Source: Rhizobium vallis
GTDB taxonomy: Bacteria; Pseudomonadota; Alphaproteobacteria; Rhizobiales; Rhizobiaceae
DNA: 64,000 nucleotides
Assembly: GCF_003985155.1 (NCBI RefSeq)
Contig: NZ_ML133691.1
Coordinates: 248,001-312,000 of the forward strand
Direction of reading: 5' to 3'
Under the pieces are notes generated by a model that ran no database searches, was not told the DNA's origin, and saw only the letters and a program-made list of their open reading frames with translations. Position numbers and translations under genes: made by a program. Below are positions 1-7,436 of the stretch, piece by piece. Positions within the stretch are counted from its first letter, which is position 1, and each line of letters opens with the position of its first letter.

Positions 1-432
1 GGCCTGAAGGTCATTACCGATGCCGGCACCAACCAGGAGAAGATCCTGCTGGAATGGGACCGACAGAACGTCGCGGCCGGCCTGAAGCCGATCGAGGTGC
101 AGTATTACGACGACGATGCGGTCAAGACTCTTGCGGTGCAGTCCGGCCGTGCCGACGCCGTCTTCAGCGTGAACGCAACACAAGCCTATTCGGCGGGGAT
201 CAACGGTAAGACCAAGCTCGTCGGCACTGTGAGCGGCGGTTGGCCGATCACCGCAGAAATTGCCGTCACAACGCGCAAGGGCAGCGGCCTGGCGGCGCCG
301 GTGACCGATGTCGTCAACGACCTGATCGCCAGCGGCGCCTATAAGAAGATCCTCGACACGTGGAACCTTGGCCCTGAGGCGATCGACAAGGCTCAGACCA
401 ACCCACCCGGCCTGCCGAAAAGCGGTTCGTAA
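1..432 (+). CDS. ABC transporter substrate-binding protein (family 3), C-terminal part
   Basis: The reading frame is open from base 1, so the N-terminus and signal peptide lie outside the window. The visible 143 residues are the second lobe of a periplasmic amino-acid-type (SBP family 3) binding protein: a conserved AGTNQE stretch, a GLKPIE stretch, YYDDD, SGRAD, TTRKGSGL and a closing NPPGLPK. The downstream gene at 512 carries nearly the same motifs in the same order, so the two are tandem paralogues. Such proteins deliver polar solutes to an inner membrane permease, but no permease or ATPase is visible here; they may lie upstream. The ligand is unknown. A strong hairpin follows the stop codon. 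Confidence 0.85.
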   Translation, partial: GLKVITDAGTNQEKILLEWDRQNVAAGLKPIEVQYYDDDAVKTLAVQSGRADAVFSVNATQAYSAGINGKTKLVGTVSGGWPITAEIAVTTRKGSGLAAPVTDVVNDLIASGAYKKILDTWNLGPEAIDKAQTNPPGLPKSGS

Positions 433-442
433 CGTTGGTTTG

Positions 443-476
443 GCGGACCGGCGTTACAGGGAAGCTGCCGGTCCGC
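443..476 (+). other. Intercistronic hairpin after a binding-protein gene
   Basis: A perfect 10-bp inverted repeat, GCGGACCGGC at 443-452 and GCCGGTCCGC at 467-476, with a 14-nt loop. There is no T-run after it, so it is more likely an mRNA-stabilising or attenuating stem between two cotranscribed genes than a full terminator. Similar stems follow four other binding-protein genes in this window. Confidence 0.6.
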
Positions 477-511
477 TCCCGCTTCCCGATGCAAACGGAG
501 ACATATTAAAC

Positions 512-1450
512 GTGACGATCCATCCAAAATCCCGCATCTTGCTCTTTGCAGCACTGGTGTCAGCATTGACTGGTTTCGGCTCCGCTCACGCGGCCGAGGA
601 TTTCGATCTCAGCCCGCAACAGCCGGGCCGGCTTCATGCCGCCAAAAACGATGCGGCGATTGCCGCGATCCCCAGGGAATTCAAATTCGTCACGCCGGGC
701 AAATTCACCATCGCCGTCAGCCCCGGCGGTCCGCCACTTGCCACCTATGCCACGGATGCCAAGACCGTGGTCGGGGCCGACCCCGACTACGCTTACGCCA
801 TCGCCGACAGCCTCGGCCTGACGCTGGAGATCGTGCCGGTCGCCTGGATCGACTGGCCGCTCGGCCTCGTCTCCGGCAAGTATGATGCGGTCATCTCCAA
901 TGTCGGCGTCACCGAACAGCGCAAGGAGAAATTCGATTTCTCCACCTACCGTCAGGGCCTGCACGGTATCTTCGTCAAATCCGACAGTCTGGTCACCTCG
1001 ATCAAGGAGCCGAAGGACGCCGCAGGCCTCAGGATCATCGTCGGCGCCGGCACCAACCAGGAGCGTATCCTGGTGAAGTGGAGCGAGGAAGATGTCGCCG
1101 CCGGCCTGAAGCCGATCGAGCTGCAATATTACGACGACGAGGCGGCAAGCCTTCTCGCGCTCAGGTCCGGCCGGGCCGACGTCATCGTCCAGCCGCATGC
1201 GCAGCTGGTCTTCATCGCCGCGCGCGATAAGAACATCAAGCGTGTCGGCACGTTGAGCGCCGGCTGGCCGGATCGTTCGGATGTCGCAATCACCACCCGC
1301 AAGGGGAGTGGGCTCGCCGATGCGCTGACCGTCGCCACCAACGGCCTGATCAAGGACGGCACATACGCAAAAATCCTCGACCACTGGCATCTTTCCGAGG
1401 AAGCCTTGCCTGCATCCGAGACCAACCCGCCCGGCCTGCCGAAATACTGA
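512..1450 (+). CDS. ABC transporter substrate-binding protein (family 3)
   Basis: A periplasmic solute-binding protein of about 312 residues, probably serving the same importer as the truncated paralogue just upstream. I place the start at GTG 512, because it is followed at once by a clear signal peptide (basic ITIHPKSR-like n-region written VTIHPKSR, hydrophobic core LLFAALVSALTGF, and an SAHAAE cleavage region) and preceded by CGGAG at 496-500. The frame is open further upstream but that part is not signal-like. The mature protein has the two-lobe SBP family 3 pattern (GADPDYAYAIAD, NVGVTEQRKEKFDFS, AGTNQE, YYDDE, SGRAD). An LLM monooxygenase follows after 4 bp, which suggests the ligand is oxidised by that enzyme, perhaps an organosulfur compound. 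That substrate is an inference. Confidence 0.85.
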   Translation: MTIHPKSRILLFAALVSALTGFGSAHAAEDFDLSPQQPGRLHAAKNDAAIAAIPREFKFVTPGKFTIAVSPGGPPLATYATDAKTVVGADPDYAYAIADSLGLTLEIVPVAWIDWPLGLVSGKYDAVISNVGVTEQRKEKFDFSTYRQGLHGIFVKSDSLVTSIKEPKDAAGLRIIVGAGTNQERILVKWSEEDVAAGLKPIELQYYDDEAASLLALRSGRADVIVQPHAQLVFIAARDKNIKRVGTLSAGWPDRSDVAITTRKGSGLADALTVATNGLIKDGTYAKILDHWHLSEEALPASETNPPGLPKY

Positions 1451-1454
1451 TGGG

Positions 1455-2492
1455 ATGGCACGCTTGGGCAACATATCCATCAGCCATATCGGCTTCCTCA
1501 CCCCCGGCAACTATCCTGACGAGGATCCGCTGTCGGGATTGGAGCAGACGCTCCAGCAGCTGCAATATGGCGAGGATCTGGGCTTCGATAGCGCCTGGGT
1601 CCGCCAGCGGCATCTCGAGCCCGGAATCTCTTCCGCGAGCGCTTTCCTGGCGGCCGCGACGCAGCGCACCAGCCGGATCGAGCTTGGAACCGCGGTCATT
1701 CCGATCGGTTATGAAAGCCCCTATCGGTTGGCCGAAGACCTTGCCACCGTCGATATCCTTTCGCGCGGGCGGCTGAATGTCGGCGTCAGTGCCGGCCGGC
1801 CGTTACACGCCGATCTGATCGCGCCGCTCGTCTTCGACGGCGACTGGACGGGTTACGATTTCTCGCATGAGCGCGTGCTGCGCTTTGCCGACAATCTGCG
1901 CGGCAACTATCTCGGCGACGAGCAGACCTTGATCAAGACGCCGTTCGGGCCGCAGCGGCCGCGCCTGCAGCCTTATGCCAAGGGCCTTATCGACCGGATC
2001 TGGTATGGCGGCGGGTCGCAGCGCTCGGCCGAATGGGCCGGCCGCAATGGCTTCAACCTGTTGACGGGCAATGTGATAACGGGTGAGGGGACCGACGATT
2101 TCTTTACCGCGCAATCCAGGTTGATCGAAACCTTTCGCGCCGCCGGCACGCAGCGCCGTGTCGCGCTCGGCCGCGTCATCGTACCATTCGACAGCGCCGA
2201 TGCGGCAACGCGGCGCCGATATCGAGACTATGCCGATGGCCGCCATGAACGGACGCTTTCGCCGCAGGGCGAGCGGCGCATCTTGTTTGCCGGCGATATC
2301 GTCGGCACATCAGACGAGATCTTGGAGCGGCTTTTCGCCGATCCGATCCTGCCCGCGGTCAGCGAGTTGAGGCTGGAGCTTCCTTACGAGTTCGAGCACG
2401 AGCAATATCGCCAGATCCTCCACGACTTCGTGACGACAATCGCACCGGAGCTCGGATGGAAAGAGCAATCCGCCATTCGGGCCGCCTCCTGA
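1455..2492 (+). CDS. LLM class flavin-dependent oxidoreductase
   Basis: A 345-residue member of the bacterial luciferase-like monooxygenase superfamily, which uses reduced FMN from a separate reductase to oxygenate its substrate. The N-terminus shows the typical first TIM-barrel strand (ISHIGFLTPGNY), then GFDSAWVRQRH (residues about 43-53), RIELGTAVIPIGYESPYRLAEDLATVDILSRGRLNVGVSAGRP, which is the family's core phosphate/flavin-binding region, and IWYGGGSQRSAEWAGRNGFNLL. It starts 4 bp after the binding-protein stop and is surely cotranscribed. A candidate FMN reductase lies 4 kb downstream at 6464. The pairing with an importer resembles sulfonate or sulfur-ester use, but the substrate cannot be read from the sequence. 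Confidence 0.88.
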   Translation: MARLGNISISHIGFLTPGNYPDEDPLSGLEQTLQQLQYGEDLGFDSAWVRQRHLEPGISSASAFLAAATQRTSRIELGTAVIPIGYESPYRLAEDLATVDILSRGRLNVGVSAGRPLHADLIAPLVFDGDWTGYDFSHERVLRFADNLRGNYLGDEQTLIKTPFGPQRPRLQPYAKGLIDRIWYGGGSQRSAEWAGRNGFNLLTGNVITGEGTDDFFTAQSRLIETFRAAGTQRRVALGRVIVPFDSADAATRRRYRDYADGRHERTLSPQGERRILFAGDIVGTSDEILERLFADPILPAVSELRLELPYEFEHEQYRQILHDFVTTIAPELGWKEQSAIRAAS

Positions 2493-2547
2493 ATATCTCA
2501 GCCACATCAATCGATGCCAGAACTCATCTCTTAGGGAAGATGCATCA

Positions 2548-3144
2548 GTGACTAAATCGGTAGAATATTTCTTTTCGATCGGCTCGCCCTGGTCCTATAT
2601 CGGCTTCGACGCCTTTACCGAACTGGCGGCGAAGAACAAGGTTGCCATCACGCCCTATCTGACGACGGTGGTCGAAGAAAATGGCGGTATCTTCTCGCGC
2701 AATCGCCCCGAAATCCGGCGTGCCTACTGGACGCGGGATCTCAAACGCTGGGCGCGCGTGCGCGGCAAGGAGCTACGGCTCGAACATCGTCCTGAATTGA
2801 GCGATCCGACACCGGCGTCCCTCTTCGTCATCGCGGCCTATCTCAACGGACAGGATTGGATCGGCGTTGCCCGCGCCCTGCAGCATGCCTTCTGGAGCGA
2901 GGCTAGGGATATCGGCAGGTCCGACGTGCGCGAGGCGATCGTAAACGCCGCAGGGTTCGATGGCGCAGCACTGCTCAGACGGCAGGCCGACGACGATGTC
3001 CAGAACAAGTGGTCGGCCGACCGCCTGCATGCGCGTGACAGCGGCGTCTTCGGCTTTCCCACCTATGTCCATGATGGCGAGCTCTATTGGGGACAGGACA
3101 ACTTGCCCTTCCTCGAACGTCACCTTCGCGGCGACAGGCCTTAG
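2548..3144 (+). CDS. 2-hydroxychromene-2-carboxylate isomerase family (DsbA/GST-kappa fold)
   Basis: A 198-residue cytosolic protein with the thioredoxin-like GST-kappa/HCCA-isomerase signature: FFSIGSPWSYIG near the N-terminus (the serine at 10 or 13 would sit near glutathione), a helical insert in the middle, and FGFPTYV near residue 170 carrying the cis-proline. There is no CXXC, so it is not a disulfide oxidoreductase. HCCA isomerases act in aromatic ring degradation, and related proteins are glutathione transferases. I use the GTG at 2548, since the protein begins directly with the first beta strand. It lies 55 bp after the LLM gene on the same strand and may belong to the same operon. 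The true substrate is unknown. Confidence 0.8.
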   Translation: MTKSVEYFFSIGSPWSYIGFDAFTELAAKNKVAITPYLTTVVEENGGIFSRNRPEIRRAYWTRDLKRWARVRGKELRLEHRPELSDPTPASLFVIAAYLNGQDWIGVARALQHAFWSEARDIGRSDVREAIVNAAGFDGAALLRRQADDDVQNKWSADRLHARDSGVFGFPTYVHDGELYWGQDNLPFLERHLRGDRP

Positions 3145-3195
3145 GCTTTGGGTTGAGCAATCCAGCCGGAGTTGAGACGGATTTTTTCCGATAAG

Positions 3196-3208
3196 TCTAT
3201 AAAATAGA
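3196..3208. promoter_or_regulatory. Palindrome TCTATAAAATAGA upstream of the desaturase
   Basis: A perfect 13-nt palindrome (TCTAT, AAA, ATAGA) preceded by G, 43 bp before the start at 3251. The GTCTATAAA core recurs upstream of tauA and, as GTCTACAAA, upstream of the FMN reductase gene, which suggests a shared regulator. It could also include promoter elements. Confidence 0.4.
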
Positions 3209-3250
3209 TAGGTATTATTCCCTACTGCCGATGCCCTGCGATAGATTGGT

Positions 3251-4198
3251 GTGGTTGATGGGGAAATCACACGCATGCTCGACAGGACTTCGCAGGCCGC
3301 CGGGACCATTGTTTCCACGCGTCCGACGGAATGGCCGACCGTCATTCTCGCACTCGTCATCCATGGCGGATTTTTTGCGCTCACCTGGTGGTGGCAATCA
3401 TTATCGCCTGTTGTAGCGATCATCGTTGGAGGCTGGCTGATCGCCTGGCACGGATCGCTGCAGCACGAGGTCATTCACGGCCATCCGACCGGAAAGCAAG
3501 GGATAAACGACGCGATTGGGTCGATACCGCTGTCGCTCTGGCTGCCCTATCCGATCTATAGGGAAAGCCACCTGGAGCATCATCGCGACGAATATCTGAC
3601 TGATCCGATCGAAGATCCGGAATCGTCCTATTTCACCAAGGCTGCCTGGGAACAGCTCGGCGCGACCGGCAGGCTGCTGGCGCGGTGGAATACCACCTTG
3701 TTCGGCCGGTTGACCATCGGTCCCGCCGTGATGCTTTTGAGTTTCCTTGGACAGGAATGGTGGCTGATCCGGACGAACGAACCGGGACGGCGACGGATAT
3801 GGGCAGAGCACGGCATCGGCGTCGCCGCCCTCCTTTGCTGGGCGATACTCGTCTGCGGCGTGCCGCTGTGGCTCTATCTCGCTTTCATCTATACGGGTGC
3901 TGCCATGACGCGGCTCAGATCCTATGCCGAGCACAGATATGCCGACAGCCATGAGGAACGCACCGCCATCGTCGAAAACAGCCGTCTCTTCGGCCTGCTG
4001 TTCCTCTACAACAATCTGCATGTTCTCCATCACCGCCGGCCGGGCATCTCCTGGTATCGTCTTCCGGAGGTCTATCGCAAAAACCGCGAAACGCTCGTCC
4101 AGTCGAATGGCGGGCTTGTCTATGACGGCTATTGGGACATTGCGCGCCGGTTTTTCCTGAAGCCGCACGACGATCCGACGCATCCTCATCATTCATAA
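3251..4198 (+). CDS. Fatty acid desaturase family membrane protein
   Basis: A membrane-bound di-iron desaturase or hydroxylase of about 315 residues. Three histidine clusters are visible: HEVIHGH (about residue 75), HLEHH (about 102) and HVLHHRR (about 261), which together ligate the iron pair in this family. Hydrophobic segments lie at about 33-55, 158-170 and 190-215. The start may be GTG 3251 or ATG 3275; both precede the first membrane segment. It stands alone, with a palindrome just upstream and the methionine-rich gene downstream. The substrate could be a lipid acyl chain or a small terpenoid or alkyl compound; the family does not say which. Confidence 0.85.
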   Translation: MVDGEITRMLDRTSQAAGTIVSTRPTEWPTVILALVIHGGFFALTWWWQSLSPVVAIIVGGWLIAWHGSLQHEVIHGHPTGKQGINDAIGSIPLSLWLPYPIYRESHLEHHRDEYLTDPIEDPESSYFTKAAWEQLGATGRLLARWNTTLFGRLTIGPAVMLLSFLGQEWWLIRTNEPGRRRIWAEHGIGVAALLCWAILVCGVPLWLYLAFIYTGAAMTRLRSYAEHRYADSHEERTAIVENSRLFGLLFLYNNLHVLHHRRPGISWYRLPEVYRKNRETLVQSNGGLVYDGYWDIARRFFLKPHDDPTHPHHS

Positions 4199-4542
4199 CA
4201 ATGACGGCGCCAACGCATCCAAGGGTCACCGGCTGAAGCGTCGGCACTGTCGCTGCGCTCGTGACTTGGATGACAGCACTGCAGAAGCTCACTCCAATCG
4301 CCTGTCCTGAGCCTCACGCGAAAGCGGGGCACGGCTGGCGACGCGAGCGTCGCTTTACCCAAGCGACTATAACGGAGGAAATTCCGCTATCTTGGTAAGT
4401 TTGCGCAATCCCATCGAAACCGTTCCATTCTATTGGAGGAAAAGATATGGGAAGATTTTTTTACATTGCTTACCCCAATTAGTCGTTTTATCTCCCGCTT
4501 CATTGAAACGCGAAACGCCGCTGTATTGATCGGAGAGAGACA
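4199..4542 (+). other. Intergenic region with possible 11-codon leader peptide
   Basis: A 344-bp gap between the desaturase and the methionine-rich gene. The only coding-like item is a tiny frame, ATG 4447 to TAG 4482 (MGRFFYIAYPN), preceded by an excellent TTGGAGGA ribosome site at 4434-4440. It may be a leader peptide or chance. A T-rich stretch follows at 4455-4460. No RNA gene is recognised. Confidence 0.3.
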
Positions 4543-4899
4543 ATGAACCCCGCCATGAACATGATGCCGATGATGAACAACATGATGCCTGCCATGATGA
4601 ACCCGATGATGGGTGGAATGATGCCGATGATGTCGGGCATGCCCATGATGAGCGGGATGCCGATGATGAACGGCGCGATGATGCCGATGATGGGCTCCAT
4701 GCCGACGATGATGATGATGGGCTCCATGAAGTGCAGCATGACCGCCGAGGGCATGGTCTGCGAAATGAAGCCGATGGAAGGCATGGACAAGGACATGTTC
4801 ATGGAGTGCTGCAAGCGCATGATGTCCATGATGTCCGGCGGCATGCCCGTCATGATGAACTGCGGCGGCATGATGATGTGCTGCATGATGGCCGCCTAA
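4543..4899 (+). CDS. Methionine-rich small protein (43% Met, 7 Cys)
   Basis: A 118-residue protein of which 51 residues are methionine and 7 cysteine by my count. Residues 1-60 are low-complexity, built from MMP, MMN, MSGMP and MMG blocks. Residues 61-118 add charged residues and the cysteines (MKCSM, VCEMK, ECCKRM, NCGG, MCC). A GGAGAGAGACA ribosome site precedes ATG 4543, and a textbook terminator follows 55 bp after the stop, so the gene is a complete monocistronic unit. There is no signal peptide. The family is not known to me. Met/Cys density suggests soft-metal binding (Cu(I), Ag(I)), an oxidant sink, or a sulfur store, but none of these is shown. The opposite strand reads as histidine-rich only because ATG reads CAT. 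Confidence 0.75.
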   Translation: MNPAMNMMPMMNNMMPAMMNPMMGGMMPMMSGMPMMSGMPMMNGAMMPMMGSMPTMMMMGSMKCSMTAEGMVCEMKPMEGMDKDMFMECCKRMMSMMSGGMPVMMNCGGMMMCCMMAA

Positions 4900-4953
4900 G
4901 CCATCTCCAGCGCATCTGAAAAGATGCGCGGCGCTGTCAGGAAACGACCGAGA

Positions 4954-4979
4954 AGCCGCCATGTTTGGCGGCTTTTTTT
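4954..4979 (+). terminator. Rho-independent terminator of the methionine-rich gene
   Basis: Stem AGCCGCC at 4954-4960 and GGCGGCT at 4967-4973 with a 6-nt loop, followed by seven T at 4973-4979. It ends the methionine-rich transcript. It lies directly against the 3' end of the convergent regulator gene, for which the upstream A-run is too short to serve equally well. Confidence 0.85.
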
Positions 4980-4982
4980 GCG

Positions 4983-5612
4983 TCAGACGCGAACGTCTTC
5001 GAGGTAGGTCGTAACCAGGTAGAGGATCGCTTCCGTTCCCGTCATGTTGCGGTAGACATGGGGCACGTCTGCATCGAAGAGGAGGGCGTCGCCTTCACCC
5101 AGGATATGCGGCGTCTGCTTGCCCGCAATGATTTCGACGGTGCCCTGGGCAACGACCAGATTTTCGACCGTTCCATGCTGATGGGCATCGGCGTTTTCGG
5201 TATGATGCGGAGCGATCCTGAGTTCGTAGAATTCCACCTTCCGCTCACCTTCGAACGGGAAGAGAGCCCTTGTCCGGAAGCGCCCCTCGGAGGAAGCGAG
5301 GATCTTTGATCTTGCCCGCGGCACGGCAATGATCGAGTTTTCAGCGCGTTCGGCGATCAGCGCTGCGCAGGGAATGCCGAGCGCAAGCGCGATCTTCGAA
5401 AGAATGCTGAGCGTCGGGCTGCTTTTGCCCGTCTCGATTTGGCCGAGCATGGCGCGGCTGACGCCGGCGATCTTTGCCAGCCTGTCCAGGGAATAGCCGC
5501 GGCGGGTGCGAATGCGCCGCAAATTCTGTCCTGTCTGAGCGGTGATCTCGTCGGCGGTGTCTCTCGCTTCACCGTCGGAAAGAAGCGCTTGATCAGACGC
5601 CATATCCCGCAA
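4983..5612 (-). CDS. XRE family regulator with cupin sensor domain
   Basis: A 209-residue two-domain repressor type. Residues about 26-82 form an XRE helix-turn-helix (LRRIRTRRGYSLDRLAKIAGVS, then MLGQIETGKSSPTLSILSKIA). Residues about 125-205 form a small cupin barrel (HHTENADAHQHGTVENLVV, then GEGDALLFDADVPHVYRN) that usually binds a small effector. The preceding small gene at 5593-5778 overlaps its start by 20 bp, so translation is probably coupled. An in-frame ATG three codons later is an alternative start. Proteins of this architecture often control amine, amino acid or sulfur metabolism. The target here is unknown; the neighbouring small gene is the most likely one. Confidence 0.9.
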   Translation of the reverse strand: MRDMASDQALLSDGEARDTADEITAQTGQNLRRIRTRRGYSLDRLAKIAGVSRAMLGQIETGKSSPTLSILSKIALALGIPCAALIAERAENSIIAVPRARSKILASSEGRFRTRALFPFEGERKVEFYELRIAPHHTENADAHQHGTVENLVVAQGTVEIIAGKQTPHILGEGDALLFDADVPHVYRNMTGTEAILYLVTTYLEDVRV

Positions 5613-5778
5613 TGCCCATCGCCATGACCGGGACGAAACCCCAATATGGCATCCACATCAGAACAGGCTGCATCGCAAAGGATACCGGAGCGGCTGCCTT
5701 GGACGCATCAAGCGCATCTTTGCTGCGTGATTGCCGATAGGCCTGGAAATCGATGACATCAGCCGTCTGCACTGGCAT
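5593..5778 (-). CDS. Small 61-aa protein, hydrophobic C-terminus
   Basis: A 61-residue protein not recognised by family. The first 25 residues are polar (VIDFQAYRQSRSKD is similar to short leader regions of other rhizobial small proteins). The last 25 are hydrophobic and aromatic, with four methionines and two tryptophans or more (MQPVLMWMPYWGFVPVMAMG), which could insert in a membrane. The ATG at 5778 is preceded on the minus strand by GCGGGAGTGTTTC, a good ribosome site. Its stop lies inside the regulator gene, so the two form one transcript. The Met-rich tail echoes the methionine-rich gene 700 bp away; a shared role is speculation. Confidence 0.6.
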   Translation of the reverse strand: MPVQTADVIDFQAYRQSRSKDALDASKAAAPVSFAMQPVLMWMPYWGFVPVMAMGIAGYGV

Positions 5779-6463
5779 GAAACACTCCCGCTAAATCTAT
5801 AAGGAGTGTATGTTTTCGCCGGCTCAAAAGGCAGGGCGTGTGATCCAATCGTACCGCTGAACCGGAAATCTTATACCAATTATATTCAAGCTTGCGGCAA
5901 AGCCGTTTGGTCAGATTGGGCGGGTCGGTGGCGCGGATACTGACATTCTAATTCCGCACACCGGCTTTCTTCACCGCCGCATGAAAGCTGAGCTGCCATC
6001 ATGGTGGCGCAAGCCTCTGCTCATTGAGATGGCGGCCTCATGACCAACTGGCTGATCCTTTAAATCAAAAATCGGTTCGCGAAATTTGCGCGATGTGGGG
6101 CTTTTTTCACCCGGGCCGGTTCTCCGTTGTTTACCGCAATGCCGTTCGGCGAGTGTCCGAAGGAGACGCGTATGCGGGCAGCAGCGGTACAATCCACACA
6201 CTGACCAGATCCGCGGGGCTTTTTGCGGAAGCGACTAACGACCGCCGCAGGCTGACGACAGAACGAAACCTGTGGCCGGCAGAATGCGAAAGTACCCGGC
6301 TCAAGATCGAGCTCTCCCGAAATTGTCATCGGAAGCGCAGCTTATGCGTGCCGAAGCGGTGACGAACGTTTTTTTCAACGACGCGAACAAGGAGAGACAC
6401 ATGTTTCTTTAATCTATCAATTTTGTAGACAATAGTTGAGGCAACCCAAAGAGAGGAAAAACC
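5779..6463. other. Long intergenic region, no convincing gene
   Basis: About 685 bp without a gene I can support. It must hold the promoter of the 61-aa gene and regulator (towards the left) and of the FMN reductase operon (towards the right). Open frames of 76-112 codons exist here but have no recognisable motifs, poor start contexts and arginine-rich out-of-frame composition. AAGGAGAGACAC before ATG 6401 leads only to a three-codon frame (MFL), so it may be a relic of a lost gene start. Confidence 0.4.
6413..6432. promoter_or_regulatory. TCTAT...GTAGACAAT element upstream of the FMN reductase operon
   Basis: An imperfect inverted repeat, TCTAT at 6413 and GTAGA at 6425, followed by CAAT, 32 bp before the start codon. 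On the minus strand it reads ATTGTCTACAAAA, closely matching ATTGTCTATAAA upstream of tauA and GTCTATAAAA upstream of the desaturase. Confidence 0.4.
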
Positions 6464-7024
6464 ATGTCAGGTTTCAAACTCGTCGGCATTGCTGGCAGCT
6501 TCAACCGCCCATCGAAAACACTTGCACTCGTCCGGCACGTCGCTGACCGCGCGAGCATTCGTTACGGATTTACGAGCAAGACCTATGATCTCAACGATGT
6601 CGGCCCGTCGCTGGGCAGCACCTTGTGGCGCAAGGACCTCGACGAGCAGGCCAGGCGTGTCGTCGACGAGATCGTGCAGGCCGATGCCCTGGTCATCGGT
6701 TCGCCGACCTACAAGGGCTCTTATCCCGGCCATTTCAAACACCTGATCGACCTGATCGACCCGCACGAACTCCGGGGCAAACCGATCATCATCACGGCGA
6801 CAGGGGGCGGTGATCGGCATGCGTTGATGGTCGAGCATCAGCTTCGGCCGCTGTTTGGTTTTTTCATGGCCCATACATTGCCGACTGCCGTTTACGCGTC
6901 CGATCGCGACTTCACGGACTTTGCGGTCTCATCCGATCCGCTCCTGGCCCGCATCAACGAAGTGGTCGGCGAATTGGCGGCCTTCTTCCCGGGTGCAAAC
7001 CCGGCGCTGGCGGCGGCCGAATAA
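6464..7024 (+). CDS. NADPH-dependent FMN reductase (MsuE/SsuE-like)
   Basis: A 186-residue flavodoxin-like flavin reductase. GIAGSFNRPSKT at residues 8-19 is the FMN phosphate loop, and GSPTYKGSYPGHFKHLID (about 79-96) is the second flavin-binding loop and dimer contact of the SsuE/MsuE group. These enzymes supply reduced FMN to LLM monooxygenases that cleave C-S bonds. A purine-rich AGAGAGGAAAAACC precedes ATG 6464. It leads an operon with small genes and a serine hydrolase. Because the LLM gene at 1455 lacks its own reductase nearby, this protein may serve it or another monooxygenase in the genome. tauABC lies just downstream in convergent orientation. Confidence 0.88.
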   Translation: MSGFKLVGIAGSFNRPSKTLALVRHVADRASIRYGFTSKTYDLNDVGPSLGSTLWRKDLDEQARRVVDEIVQADALVIGSPTYKGSYPGHFKHLIDLIDPHELRGKPIIITATGGGDRHALMVEHQLRPLFGFFMAHTLPTAVYASDRDFTDFAVSSDPLLARINEVVGELAAFFPGANPALAAAE

Positions 7025-7035
7025 GGATCGTCGCC

Positions 7036-7233
7036 ATGGCTCGATCCCAGGAAGCGACAATTACCGATGCCGAAAGGCCGGGGGCAGGCGATCAACTGTG
7101 GAGCGTCTTCGAATTCGCCCGACGATACCGTCTCGCCAAACGGGAGGAGAACCGCCTGCTGATGCTCTACGGACCAACAGCATCGCTCCGCGATCTTCTC
7201 GCCAACGCCCAACGTCATTCGCTGATTTCCTAA
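7036..7233 (+). CDS. Small 65-aa protein of unknown function
   Basis: A 65-residue protein starting 11 bp after the FMN reductase. Family not recognised. It has a polar N-terminus and a helical, charged C-terminal half (LWSVFEFARRYRLAKREENRLLMLYGP, then ASLRDLLANAQRH), a pattern like a small DNA-binding or adaptor helix bundle. The composition fits its operon neighbours and is not that of an out-of-frame shadow. ATG 7036 is preceded by a weak AAGGATCGTCGCC site, which suits translational coupling to the gene before it. Confidence 0.6.
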   Translation: MARSQEATITDAERPGAGDQLWSVFEFARRYRLAKREENRLLMLYGPTASLRDLLANAQRHSLIS

Positions 7234-7256
7234 CCTATCGATCCCAGGAGGTTCGC

Positions 7257-7424
7257 ATGAAGCTTGATTTTCACGTCTGGCTGAAACTCGTGATCGGCCG
7301 CCTCTTCCATGCAAAGGCGCGGGAGCCTGTAGTTGCGTCATTTGTGCGGGACGACGAACGCGATCGGTCCGCGCGCGAATACGAACTTCACTATTGGGGC
7401 GCGTTGCCCGGGCTTTGGTATTGA
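7257..7424 (+). CDS. Small 55-aa protein of unknown function
   Basis: A 55-residue frame starting at ATG 7257, preceded by CCAGGAGGTTCGC, one of the best ribosome sites in the window. That is the main reason to call it a gene. The sequence begins MKLDFHVWLKLVIGRLF, then has a charged middle and ends aromatic (YELHYWGALPGLWY). There is no known domain. Its N-terminal amphipathic or hydrophobic helix could lie against a membrane. It sits 23 bp after the previous small gene in the same operon. Confidence 0.55.
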   Translation: MKLDFHVWLKLVIGRLFHAKAREPVVASFVRDDERDRSAREYELHYWGALPGLWY

Positions 7425-7436
7425 GGAGGTGGCGTG

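Noticed and set aside
4387..4962. Histidine-rich 191-codon frame on the minus strand opposite the methionine-rich gene
   Set aside because: ATG repeated on the plus strand reads as CAT on the minus strand, so the histidines are a mirror of the methionines. There is no ribosome site, and it runs across the terminator.
6024..6362. 112-codon frame in the long intergenic region
   Set aside because: No ribosome site, composition of a random GC-rich frame, no recognisable motif; listed only as intergenic.
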